Shown: positions 1 through 8,094 of the stretch, piece after piece | Position numbering within the stretch: the stretch's first letter is position 1 | Layout: each line of letters starts with the position of its first letter | Assembly: GCA_016841625.1 (NCBI GenBank) | Contig: JAENYU010000005.1 | Coordinates: forward strand, 1 to 64,000 | Length of the DNA stretch: 64,000 nt | Origin: Methanobacteriota archaeon | GTDB taxonomy: Archaea; Halobacteriota; Methanosarcinia; Methanosarcinales; Methanosarcinaceae | Direction of reading: 5' to 3' | Notes under the pieces: model-generated | The model's database searches: none | Told to the model about the DNA's origin: nothing | The model's input: the letters and a program-made list of their open reading frames with translations, nothing else | Program-made: the position numbers and the translations under genes

Positions 1-729
1 ATTTATATTATCATTTTATTATAAAAAATTACCCATATCATATGACGAAGAGCCAAAATGAATAACAAAATCAATAAAAATCAAAATAACAAAATCAAGT
101 AACTGAAATCCAATTCCCGAAATGAAGTGAAGTAAAATAGTAAAAAGTCAAAAAGAGTTTGAAAGGGTAAATCCCTTCAAATCACTTGACAAGGGCTTTC
201 GGGGACCTTCTCATGAAGCGCCTCTTGTGCCCTGAGGAAGTGAAGCGCTGTGCAGGCCCTGGGTGTGCCTTATGTGCCTTTGACTTTTCGATCTTGATTA
301 CTCTGCCTTTTCTGCCTTTAGCCTTTATCCATTCAATACTGCCGGTTTTGCCCATTATCATGCCTCGTAATTTTTAATCTGGATTTGTTCCGGACCCTAT
401 GATTTTCGGATCCTATGATGGTTTCTTTGTAACCTGTTGTACTTTATTGCTCACCGCTTCCGAGTACCGCGGATTTCTATTTCCTCATCAGCGTTTCTCT
501 AGCAATATAAGTATCTTAGTTCGACTAATCTTGATGATTTTTATGATATTGAAGAGAATTTTTGATTCTCCGTTGAAAGCCTGAAATTGCGAAAATATAA
601 ATGTTATCAAGCCTTGAGTTTACCATAAAATGGAATGCTAGTAATTAAATGTTACGGAGATTTGTCGGAAATTAGGGCATGTATCTCCTTATGAGAAGTT
701 TTTGATGAGATATTCCTTATGAAAAGTTT
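1..729. other. Intergenic, no convincing gene
   Basis: AT-rich stretch before the first gene. Two short open frames (186-377, 399-584) have no recognisable motif, no ribosome binding site and odd composition, so I leave them uncalled. Just before the first gene the segment CCTTATGA(G/A)AAGTTTTTGA occurs twice (about 687-706 and 715-733). Confidence 0.6.
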
Positions 730-1455
730 TTGAAAAAGGTGGTCAGCGTAAAAAACAAATCCATTGAATCTGGGCTTGCCGAAGCTAATGAAGAACTCGA
801 GGGCGTGAGTAGTTATCCTGATTCTGATTTTGCCTGCATCGTCAAAGAATTGGGCTTTAAATGCGAACTTTGCGCTCGCTGCTGTACGAAGGAGTTCAAC
901 GACCACATCTTCCTGCTCGATTCCGATGCAGCTGTAATAAAAGAAATCGATCCTGAAGCTCTCGAACCTGCTCCTTACTATGAGTTTTGTGACCAGAAAG
1001 GTAGGTTTTACGTATCTGGATATGCCCTTAAAACAAAACCTGACGGGTCATGCGTCTTTCTCGAAAACAAACGCTGCAAGATCTATGAGAAGCGCCCCAC
1101 AATCTGCAGGGTCTATCCCTACATGCTCCACAGGGAGGCTGACGAATCAGGAAAAGTTGACTGGCGGCAGATTAGCGGCCTGAATGAGCACGGGAGCTAC
1201 CACTCGGAGCTTGAAGATTCCGAATGTGAAGAAATCGTCCGGGAAACGAAAGCATACGAAGAAGCCTACCTCATGCAGTTGATTGATTTCTTCAAAGCCG
1301 TGCAGGCCCACTTCGAGAAAAACGGCATGAGGCATGTCCAGAGGACCTACGATAAAACGATTAGGGAATTCCTGAAAGGTGGAACAGAAATCGAGGTTTT
1401 CGTGTACTACGAGGGACGGTTTGAAAAGCACATGCTGCACTCAGGAGAGGCTTGA
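730..1455 (+). CDS. YkgJ-family cysteine-cluster protein (UPF0153)
   Basis: A 241-residue cytoplasmic protein with the CxxCxxCC cluster of the YkgJ/UPF0153 family at C45, C48, C51 and C52, followed by conserved cysteines at C108, C116 and C126 (RCKIYEKRPTICRVYP). These cysteines are thought to bind zinc or an iron-sulfur cluster; no reaction is established for the family. The start is uncertain: the only in-frame starts before the domain are TTG at 730 and GTG at 739, neither with a good Shine-Dalgarno sequence, and an in-frame stop lies at 706-708. It stands alone and converges with the riboflavin reductase gene downstream. Family call is firm; function is unknown. Confidence 0.85.
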   Translation: MKKVVSVKNKSIESGLAEANEELEGVSSYPDSDFACIVKELGFKCELCARCCTKEFNDHIFLLDSDAAVIKEIDPEALEPAPYYEFCDQKGRFYVSGYALKTKPDGSCVFLENKRCKIYEKRPTICRVYPYMLHREADESGKVDWRQISGLNEHGSYHSELEDSECEEIVRETKAYEEAYLMQLIDFFKAVQAHFEKNGMRHVQRTYDKTIREFLKGGTEIEVFVYYEGRFEKHMLHSGEA

Positions 1456-1516
1456 CTGAATCCGAAACAAAAAAGTTGAATTGACGCAGGAAAACTTCAG
1501 TTCTTTAACTTTCTTT

Positions 1517-1612
1517 TTAGCTTCCTTTCTTAGCTTCCTTTCTTAGCTTCCTTTCTTAGCTTCCTTTCTTAGCTTTCTTTCTTAGCTTTCTTTTTTTAAC
1601 TTCCTTTCTTTA
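1517..1612. repeat. 13-bp pyrimidine-rich tandem repeat
   Basis: About six to seven copies of AGCTTCCTTTCTT, the last ones degenerate, lie between two convergent genes. The strand is almost pure pyrimidine, so it may also form part of a transcription end. Confidence 0.85.
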
Positions 1613-1615
1613 ACT

Positions 1616-2302
1616 TCAGTTCCTTTTTCCTTTGACCTTCCACTTCAGGAGCACGCCTTCTTCTATCGGCTCTGCCGAGAGCAGTTCAAGTTCCAGGAGT
1701 TCGGTTTCCGTAAAACCTTCTCCATCTGCAAAGGTAGGAGCGGTCTTCCCCCCGATGATTATGTTTCCTGCAAAGGTATATATCTCGTCCACGAGGCCTG
1801 CGGAAAGCATGCCCCAGTTCAGGGTGGCACCGCCTTCTACCATCAGGGTGCAGATTCCCATTTTTTTCAATTCCCTTGCGAGTTCGGGGAGGTCTACCTG
1901 TTCTTCACCGGTTTTGATGACCTGTGCTTTTTCCTCGAGAGCCCTGATTTTTTTGGCAGGAGCTGCATTTGAAACCGCAATGATCCTTTTCCCCTCTCCT
2001 TTTTTGAAAATATCCGCGTCAAGAGGGGTTCTGGCAGAACTGTCCACGATGATCCTTACAGGGTTTTCGTCCCTGCCCGTAGCTTTCCTGGCGGCTCTTC
2101 TCTCCGGGGATTTTACGGTGAGACTCGGGTCGTCTGCAAGCATGGTCCCGATTCCGATCATGATGGCATCGGCCTCTGCCCGGAGTTCATCAACCCGTTC
2201 AAAATCCTTTTTTCCTGAGATACGGACCTGTTTGCGCTCTTTTGTCGAGAGCTTGCCGTCTGCGGACATAGCGGAATTAATAAAAACAAAAGGCTTATCC
2301 AT
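1616..2302 (-). CDS. 2,5-diamino-6-(ribosylamino)pyrimidinone 5'-phosphate reductase
   Basis: A 228-residue reductase of the RibD C-terminal/dihydrofolate-reductase-like family. In archaea this enzyme reduces the ribosyl side chain of the pyrimidine intermediate with NAD(P)H before deamination in riboflavin and F420 precursor synthesis. Visible family features are the N-terminal MSADGKLS, the GIGTMLADDPSLTV segment (residues about 50-63) and the glycine-rich MVEGGATLNWGML segment near residue 155. There is no deaminase domain, as expected for the archaeal single-domain form. The ATG at 2302 has GGAG eight bases upstream. It is a single gene, separated from the CBS gene by about 70 bases. Confidence 0.88.
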   Translation of the reverse strand: MDKPFVFINSAMSADGKLSTKERKQVRISGKKDFERVDELRAEADAIMIGIGTMLADDPSLTVKSPERRAARKATGRDENPVRIIVDSSARTPLDADIFKKGEGKRIIAVSNAAPAKKIRALEEKAQVIKTGEEQVDLPELARELKKMGICTLMVEGGATLNWGMLSAGLVDEIYTFAGNIIIGGKTAPTFADGEGFTETELLELELLSAEPIEEGVLLKWKVKGKRN

Positions 2303-2370
2303 GCTATGGGCTCCTTAAAAAAGTAATTAGGCGGAGGCATTTTGAATAATTGCCTCCGTTTGAAAGAGCT

Positions 2371-3225
2371 TTATTCGGCGTCAATCAGTGGTTTCAGGAG
2401 GTCGCGATCCCTCAGGAGTCCCTGCAGTTTCCTGTTGGAGTTGATGATGGGAATCTGGTCGATCCTGTTCCGTTTCATCTTCCTGGCACAGTCGCTGACC
2501 GAAGTTATGTATGTGGCGGTAATCGGTTCCCGGATCATCACGTCTTTTGCAATGATGTTCGGGACTTTGATCCTGGAAACGCTGTAGTAAATACTCATGG
2601 TGTCGCGCATGGATTCCCAGGTCCAGGCGTCGTCGTCCGAACCTGCGGACATGTCAGATACCTCTACACTGTCTTCGATCACGCTGGCACTCACGACGTC
2701 CCTGTCCGCGATAATTCCCACGAGTTCCAGGTTCCCGTCAAGCATCGGGACTGCCTTGACACCGGCAAGCTCCATAATCCTGGCAATGACAGGTAAAGGT
2801 GTTTCGCTGTAAGCTGCAACTACCTTCTTGTCCACATAGTCTTTGATAGGGGCCTCGATGTTCATGTCGGCAATGGTGCCAATCACGTCTGACACCGTAA
2901 CAAGCCCGACGAGTTTCCCGTTATCAACCACAGGTAACCTCCGGATCATGTGTTCCAGAAGTAGACGGGCAGCGGTTTGCAGGTCCGACTCCGGGGTGAT
3001 GGTGATAGGGTCTCTTGTCATGAGGAGTGCCAGCTGCTCCTCTTCGGGATTGCGCAGTATGTTACTCCTGGTTACGAGCCCGACTACCTTCGAGTCCTTG
3101 AGCACGGGGACCCCTGAGATTTGCTTGTTCTTCAGGATTTTAAGGACCTCGTCTCTGGAACCGGGAAGAGTTGCGCTTGCAACGTCCCTCACCATTATAT
3201 CTTCAATGAAAATGTTTTTTGGCAT
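2371..3225 (-). CDS. Four-CBS-domain protein
   Basis: A 284-residue soluble protein made of four CBS modules, roughly residues 8-56, 67-115, 131-180 and 227-278, each with the typical V-P-V-x-D/N...GLVT/I core (for example SGVPVLKDSKVVGLVT). CBS pairs bind adenine nucleotides or S-adenosylmethionine and act as energy or ligand sensors. No catalytic domain is attached, so it probably regulates a partner protein. The start ATG at 3225 follows GGTG at about ten bases. The Usp gene lies 100 bases upstream on the same strand; both are nucleotide-binding regulatory folds, but nothing shows that they work together. Confidence 0.88.
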   Translation of the reverse strand: MPKNIFIEDIMVRDVASATLPGSRDEVLKILKNKQISGVPVLKDSKVVGLVTRSNILRNPEEEQLALLMTRDPITITPESDLQTAARLLLEHMIRRLPVVDNGKLVGLVTVSDVIGTIADMNIEAPIKDYVDKKVVAAYSETPLPVIARIMELAGVKAVPMLDGNLELVGIIADRDVVSASVIEDSVEVSDMSAGSDDDAWTWESMRDTMSIYYSVSRIKVPNIIAKDVMIREPITATYITSVSDCARKMKRNRIDQIPIINSNRKLQGLLRDRDLLKPLIDAE

Positions 3226-3329
3226 TTCATCTACACCTTTGTTGTCGTATGATCCTGGAATTTTCCTGGATAACCACTTTTTGTTAAAAGGTAACTCTCT
3301 ACTGATAGCACAGGCTTCAGGTTTTCCAC

Positions 3330-3770
3330 TTAATTCCTGACAACCATTACCGGGATCTTTGAGTTCCGGACAACTTTCTCCGCAACGCTGCCGAGGAGGA
3401 ACCTGTCAATCCCGCTTTTTCCGTGTGTTCCCATCACTATAAGGTCCACGCTGTTGTTTTCTGCGAAATCGATTATCTCGTTGCTTGGATGTCCTTCTTC
3501 GAGAATTTCTTTGACTTCAACCCCCGCGGCTTCTCCGGCTTCCTTTACGTAGGAAACCGCTTTTTTCCCTTCTTTCTTCAGGATTTCGTACATTGCTTCC
3601 CACCCGGCATCCATGGGTATTGAGGAAAAAGAAGATGTGTCCACCACGTAGAGTGCATGGAGTGTAGCCCCGCTCATTTTTGCAATCTCAATCCCATAAG
3701 AGACCGCCCTGTCACTGTTCTCAGATCCATCGGTTGCAATCACAATGTTCCTGTAAAACTCGCTTGTCAT
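3330..3770 (-). CDS. Universal stress protein (UspA family)
   Basis: A 146-residue single Usp domain. The ATP-binding signature G-2x-G-9x-G-S/T is intact near the C terminus (MGTHGKSGIDRFLLGS), so it is of the nucleotide-binding type. N-terminal IVIATDGSENSDRA is the usual first strand and loop. Its ATG overlaps the stop of the upstream amidohydrolase (ATGA, 3767-3770), so the two are probably translationally coupled. The physiological role of archaeal Usp proteins is mostly unknown. Confidence 0.9.
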   Translation of the reverse strand: MTSEFYRNIVIATDGSENSDRAVSYGIEIAKMSGATLHALYVVDTSSFSSIPMDAGWEAMYEILKKEGKKAVSYVKEAGEAAGVEVKEILEEGHPSNEIIDFAENNSVDLIVMGTHGKSGIDRFLLGSVAEKVVRNSKIPVMVVRN

Positions 3771-4897
3771 GTTATGTTCTCCATCTGCTTTGAATGAAGC
3801 ACGGATAGTATATCGTCGGGTCTGGCCCTCCTGACGATTCCGTTTATCGGGTCTTTTGTCCCTGTAAGATTATTTGAATTTCCGTTAAGGATCATCAAGT
3901 TAGCTTTATGCCCCTTTTCTATCGAACCCGTGGAATCAAGCCCCATTACAAAAGAACCATTAAGTGTACAAATTTTAAATACTTGTCTGTCATCAATCGA
4001 AAATACTTTGGACATAAATTCCATTTCGGCAAACATATTTACAGAATTTAACATTACATTATCAGTGCCGGCAGCTACCCGAATACCCGCTTCGAGCATT
4101 TCGGCAATAGGTGCCATCCCAACTCCTGTTACAAAGTTCGATCTTGGACAGACAACTGCCGGAATTCCGGCGTCTGCTACCTGGTCCAGGTCCTTTTTTT
4201 CTGCTTTTGTAAGGTGAATGAGCAAATCGGGGTTCAGTGAAAGGGCTTTTTCAATGTCGTCTCTCTTTTTTTCTCCTGCATGGATGGCAAAGAGTCTATT
4301 CCTTTCCCTGGTGCAGGCGACAATTTCTTCCAGGCGTTTGAAGTCCAGGTCGTTTGCTCCACTCATCCCTAGCCCGTCAGAGTGCAAAAGGATCCTTCTA
4401 ATCTCATTCATAACGGTTCCCATAGCTAATTCGGGTTCTTTTGGTCTTCCAAAAATAAGAGATTGGAGGTCAAGGCCTTCAAGAGCTTTATTCAGTGCGG
4501 CAACCCCCAGAAATCCTCCTTCTCTGAAATCCGCAAAAGCAAAGGTGCCCGTTTCGATCATATCAAGCAGAGACCTTCTGATGCTTTCTATGAGGGCCGG
4601 ATAGGATGTTTGTCGGAGTATCCGGTGTTTCAACCCCTCAGGGGGCTTTACAAGTGAATCGAGTTCTTTTTCAACCCTGAAACCGGAAACTTTCCCGAGA
4701 GATGGATCTTTGAACACGGAATCCCCCAGGTGGGTGTGGGCATTGACGAAACAGGGTGCTATAATGTTGGAAGAATTAGTGTTTTCTTCTCCGATTTCAG
4801 TAATTATCCCGTTTTTTACGCAGACGTAGCCTCTGATAGGCTCAAGTTCGGGACCTGAAATTATAGTTCCGGAGATGATCTTTTCAATGCCGTACAT
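3767..4897 (-). CDS. Amidohydrolase, chlorohydrolase/nucleoside deaminase type
   Basis: A metal-dependent TIM-barrel amidohydrolase of 376 residues. The metal and catalytic positions are visible: VNAHTH (HxH), FAIHAGE, LLIHLT and the late AGTDN aspartate. This pattern belongs to the ATZ/TRZ and S-adenosylhomocysteine/5'-deoxyadenosine deaminase group; the substrate cannot be told from sequence alone, but deamination of an adenosine or guanine derivative is likely. I prefer the ATG at 4897 (MYGIEKII...) over the upstream one at 4936, because the family starts there and AGAGGG lies upstream. It overlaps the Usp gene by four bases. Confidence 0.8.
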   Translation of the reverse strand: MYGIEKIISGTIISGPELEPIRGYVCVKNGIITEIGEENTNSSNIIAPCFVNAHTHLGDSVFKDPSLGKVSGFRVEKELDSLVKPPEGLKHRILRQTSYPALIESIRRSLLDMIETGTFAFADFREGGFLGVAALNKALEGLDLQSLIFGRPKEPELAMGTVMNEIRRILLHSDGLGMSGANDLDFKRLEEIVACTRERNRLFAIHAGEKKRDDIEKALSLNPDLLIHLTKAEKKDLDQVADAGIPAVVCPRSNFVTGVGMAPIAEMLEAGIRVAAGTDNVMLNSVNMFAEMEFMSKVFSIDDRQVFKICTLNGSFVMGLDSTGSIEKGHKANLMILNGNSNNLTGTKDPINGIVRRARPDDILSVLHSKQMENIT

Positions 4898-4954
4898 AGA
4901 AAAGCAACCCTCTTGGTATGCAACGCCTGAGTCCAATTATTGATGTCCAGATAT

Positions 4955-4970
4955 GGGCATTCTATATAAC
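4955..4970 (-). promoter_or_regulatory. TATA box of the amidohydrolase-usp pair
   Basis: On the minus strand AAAGTTATATAGAA fits an archaeal TATA box. It would place transcription start about 25 bases downstream, close to 4935, giving a short leader before the ATG at 4897. Confidence 0.5.
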
Positions 4971-5160
4971 TTTTCCTTAAGAATCTTATATCATTTGTGA
5001 AATTGATTCTACAGTTTGGTTCCGGACGGTTTATTTTCCTGATTTTTCCGTGTATATCCTATTAAATCCTCTTCTTACGCTAGAGTATATCCAAACTATT
5101 CTTCCTGGCATGCCCTCTCCTTAAATATGGTATATGGTATATGCGTGTAGGGGGCGCTAT

Positions 5161-5169
5161 CTTTATATC
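5161..5169 (+). promoter_or_regulatory. TATA box of the H/ACA RNA gene
   Basis: CTTTATATC lies about 25 bases before the first stem of the predicted guide RNA, the usual archaeal distance from TATA box to transcription start (near 5190). Confidence 0.55.
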
Positions 5170-5189
5170 TAAATACATATCTATGATCC

Positions 5190-5365
5190 TCAGTCGCATT
5201 GTATAGGTCCTTGCACGAGGAAATGGAAATTCCTGCCTGTGAATGTACAGACAACCCCAATGCGATACACCTATAGTGTGAGAATGCCCGGCACGAGGGT
5301 AACCGAAAGTGACTGCGGATTGCCAGAGGATGAACTTTCGGAGTTAGTGCGCTCGGGCTACAACA
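5190..5365 (+). ncRNA. Probable double-hairpin box H/ACA guide RNA
   Basis: An RNA of about 175 nt between two divergent genes. Hairpin 1 is closed by TCGCATTG (5194-5201) with CAATGCGA (5258-5265), followed after one base by ACA (5267-5269). Hairpin 2 is closed by GCCCG-GCAC (5286-5294) with GTGC-GCT-CGGGC (5347-5358), again followed after one base by ACA (5360-5362). Hairpin 2 has an upper stem CCGAAAGT/ACTTTCGG (5303-5310, 5334-5341) capped by GA (5311-5312) opposite TGA (5331-5333), as in a kink-turn that binds L7Ae. The internal loop between the two stems is a pseudouridylation pocket. A T-rich run follows. Such RNAs direct Cbf5 to pseudouridylate rRNA; the target is not identified. It could be another structured RNA. 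Confidence 0.7.
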
Positions 5366-5432
5366 CTATTTTCTCCTTCTTCGTTTGTTCATAATTTGCA
5401 TTTTCAGTTTTGCAGCTCTTCAGTTTGCGATC

Positions 5433-5525
5433 TTAAGGTTCTCTGATGCCGTTGGTAAGCCCTCTTGTAACAGCTATTTAAGGTTCTCTGATGCCGTTGG
5501 TAAGCCCTCTTGTAACAGCTATTTA
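5433..5525. repeat. Perfect 45-bp tandem duplication
   Basis: A 45-base unit containing GATGCCGTTGGTAAGCCC is present twice without a mismatch (5433-5477 and 5478-5522, match running to 5525). It sits between the guide RNA and the DUF167 gene. The lack of divergence suggests a recent duplication. Confidence 0.95.
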
Positions 5526-5615
5526 CTACCTGCACTGATAATGGTTGCATGTACTTGATCAATTGCAGATCAATTCGTTATTGATTTATAGGATCTCCGG
5601 AAAAAGCTAACAAAC

Positions 5616-5930
5616 ATGTCTTTTGAAGACGCAATAAAATCACTGGATTCCGGAGTAAGTGTGGATATAGAGGTCACACCCGGGTCAAAATCCGTGTCTG
5701 TTCCAAGTGGTTATAATGAATGGCGTAAGAGAATAGAAGTCAAACTTACTAAAAATGCCCAGAAAGGAAAGGCAAACGAGCAGTTGATCGAAAGCCTTGC
5801 GGAACTTTTTAGAATCAGTAGTTCCAGCATCATGATTAAAAGTGGGGCTACAAGCAGCAAGAAATCCGTTTTGATAAAAGGTGTTTCTTACGAGCAGGCT
5901 GTCTCTGTTTTTGGGGTCCGTTTGAAATAA
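5616..5930 (+). CDS. DUF167 / UPF0235 (YggU) family protein
   Basis: A 104-residue single-domain protein. The family core is visible: TPGSKSV near the N terminus, then VKLTKNAQKGKANEQLIESL and the later IKSGATSSKKSVLI. It has the usual length. No biochemical function is established; the family often sits beside other small housekeeping genes. The Toprim gene follows 72 bases downstream on the same strand and may share its transcript. Confidence 0.9.
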   Translation: MSFEDAIKSLDSGVSVDIEVTPGSKSVSVPSGYNEWRKRIEVKLTKNAQKGKANEQLIESLAELFRISSSSIMIKSGATSSKKSVLIKGVSYEQAVSVFGVRLK

Positions 5931-6002
5931 CATGCTGAACCACAAAAGAGCTTTATTGGGTTGAGGTGGATTGCCTACTCTGTCGGGGCTATCTCATAGG
6001 AA

Positions 6003-6470
6003 ATGGTTGGGGTAAACGTGGTTGATGTCGAAGTATACAGAAAAAGGCTTGAGAGGCTTGAAGAGCTGCTTTCCGAGCTTTCCGAGTACGCTGAAAAAGG
6101 TGCTGTAATAATAGTGGAAGGCAAAAAAGATGTTCTTTCGCTAAAGAGGCTCGGGATAGAAGGTCATTTTGAGCTTGCCACCCAGCACCCTCTTCTCAAT
6201 TTCTCCGAGAAAATCGCAAGCCAGAACAGGGATATTGTCGTGCTAACTGACTGGGACCGCAGAGGAGACCTGCTGGCCTCAAAACTAACTGAATATTTCG
6301 GAAATCTCTGCATAAATCCCGAACTTCAGATCCGGCATAAGCTGAAGCTCATTACTCAGAAAGAAATAAAGGATGTGGAAAGCCTTCACACATATATCTC
6401 CAAGCTCAGGGCTTTAACAGGCTCATACCCGGACTCCGATCTAAATCCTGAATTTGATTTTTTTAGATGA
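6003..6470 (+). CDS. Small Toprim-domain protein (UPF0292)
   Basis: A 155-residue protein consisting of a Toprim fold. The catalytic glutamate is in VIIVEGKKD (about residue 39) and the acidic motif in [11 protein letters not shown] (about residue 80), the DxD arrangement of primases, RNase M5 and OLD nucleases. Stand-alone archaeal proteins of this type (UPF0292) are thought to act on structured RNA or DNA, but the substrate is unknown. The start is ambiguous between ATG 6003 and GTG 6018. Confidence 0.82.
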   Translation: MVGVNVVDVEVYRKRLERLEELLSELSEYAEKGAVIIVEGKKDVLSLKRLGIEGHFELATQHPLLNFSEKIASQNRDIVVLTDWDRRGDLLASKLTEYFGNLCINPELQIRHKLKLITQKEIKDVESLHTYISKLRALTGSYPDSDLNPEFDFFR

Positions 6471-6673
6471 ATTCCCCTTGAAAAGTCTTTGTGGAACCTT
6501 GTAACTCCCTGGAGATCCGAGGCAGACTTACGAGGATATCAATAAACTGGAACAGGCAAGCTAAGAAAAGTAAACTAAGAAAAGTAAAATGTAGTTAAAA
6601 TTCCCCTCCTACTAAAAAATTAATGAGAAATATATGAAAAGTGAATTTATCTTGGAAGAGGAATTATCAATTT

Positions 6674-7090
6674 CTATTCATTTTGTATTGCTTTGTCAGT
6701 TTCCCCTTCTTCCTGAACCATAGAGAGGTTATCAGGGTGCTTTTGCTGGTTAAATGTTCTGTCAAATTCCGGATACTTCTGGAACTGACCAGCCAGTTCC
6801 TCGAACATTTTGTGCCTTGGACTGATGATTATTATGTGAGCCGGAGGATGAATTTTCTTCAATCTGCTTATTGCTGCTCCAGCATGGTTGTTCAGTTCTA
6901 CAAGTGCTGCAGAGTTGCATTCTGACTTGAGAGGCACTCCCATTACGTTGACAAGAAGCTCGTCGGCCAGGTTTGGCTCGATGCATCTGGGAGTAGCTGA
7001 AAACTGAATGTGTCCGTATCGCTCTAAATCATGTAGTGCTATTTTTACTTTGTCCGAGTCGTCTGCCCGGACTAACGCGAAAGATTTCAT
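6674..7090 (-). CDS. DUF356 family protein
   Basis: A 138-residue soluble protein that I recognise as DUF356, a family largely restricted to methanogens. It begins MKSFALVRADDSDKV and has an alternating strand-helix pattern such as AHIIIISPRHK; the last 25 residues are polar and probably disordered. No function is known. The ATG at 7090 follows GGTGGTG by nine bases. It is monocistronic, with about one kilobase of non-coding DNA upstream. Confidence 0.75.
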   Translation of the reverse strand: MKSFALVRADDSDKVKIALHDLERYGHIQFSATPRCIEPNLADELLVNVMGVPLKSECNSAALVELNNHAGAAISRLKKIHPPAHIIIISPRHKMFEELAGQFQKYPEFDRTFNQQKHPDNLSMVQEEGETDKAIQNE

Positions 7091-8094
7091 TTTTTACACA
7101 CCACCAATATACTGAAGTTTTCCCCATTTCCTTATTACCTTACACCTATAATAATCTTTGTATCTGAGAGCGGGCAAGTTGTTAACCGGCATTTCCTTTT
7201 TTGAAAAAGACACGCTGAAGCGTTTTTCACCTTTCTACTCTGTCTGCAATTACTGCTACAGTACGTCAAATCCGCTTCTTACCTTCATATCGATGAAGTT
7301 CAAAAATTACACAGGCTCACTGTAAGATCATTTTCCAGTATGTCGTATTCCCTCCGTTTTACTGGAGTGGCACTCTATAGTTATATTCTCCGATTATATA
7401 TTCGTTTTGAAATAATATTTTTGGAAAAAGCAAATTCACTTCATTTTTTCTGCTTTCTCCTGAAATTAAAGAATGGTTGAACTTCTTTTCATATACCACA
7501 TAAGATCTGCGCAGTAATCCTGTTAACAAGGTTAACATTGCATATTATATTAATCCTGTTAACTCTCTTGATCTTAATAGACTGCTCCCTCTAATTAATG
7601 TTTTTGATCTGATAAAAAGCTTTAATCCAGCTCTTAAATATGAGTTAAATTGGGGCTGTTCCTTCAATCTATTGCTTTCAAATTATGGCACGATAAAGAG
7701 GTTCAATACCAAATAATATTCCAAAGTTTGCTATAATGCCTAATTATTCTTCCCGAGTTTTAAATACCCACCTTCAAGAATGGTATCTTTTATTTAGGTC
7801 CTGTCTGTATCATATACCTGAATAGTACACAAATTAGTACAATAAAGTATTATTTGCGTTATACATTTCACAATTATAATTTGTTTCTATACTTATGCAA
7901 AAGGTGCAGTATGGAAGGCTTAATACCTTTATGGATATATGTGTGATGTGATTTGCCCTATCAATTTAGAGGCTGTTTTTCCTGCCTCTCCGGCTTATCT
8001 ACCGGGTCATAATTCTGAATGGTTATTGCATGGAACTCGTTACGTTTAAAGGTCATTCCATAAATCAAAGTTTAGTTCATAATTCGGTGATTAT
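7091..8094. other. Long intergenic region with GTTAAC repeats
   Basis: About one kilobase without a supported gene. It holds a direct repeat TAATCCTGTTAAC at 7515-7527 and 7551-7563, with a further GTTAAC at 7531-7536, and several TATA-like strings. One of them (TATGGATATATG, near 7930-7941) is placed to serve proA with a leader of about 130 bases. I see no tRNA or clear structured RNA. Confidence 0.55.

Noticed and set aside
186-584. Two open frames near the window start (186-377, 399-584)
   Set aside because: No motif, no ribosome binding site and hydrophobic runs typical of AT-rich non-coding DNA.
1632-2318. Long open frame opposite the riboflavin reductase gene
   Set aside because: Serine-rich shadow of a well-recognised gene on the other strand; the same holds for many other long antisense frames.
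5190-5365. RNase P RNA or SRP RNA instead of H/ACA RNA
   Set aside because: The conserved RNase P core (GAGGAAAGUC and ACAGAA pattern) and the SRP apical loop motif are absent, and the length is too short for either.
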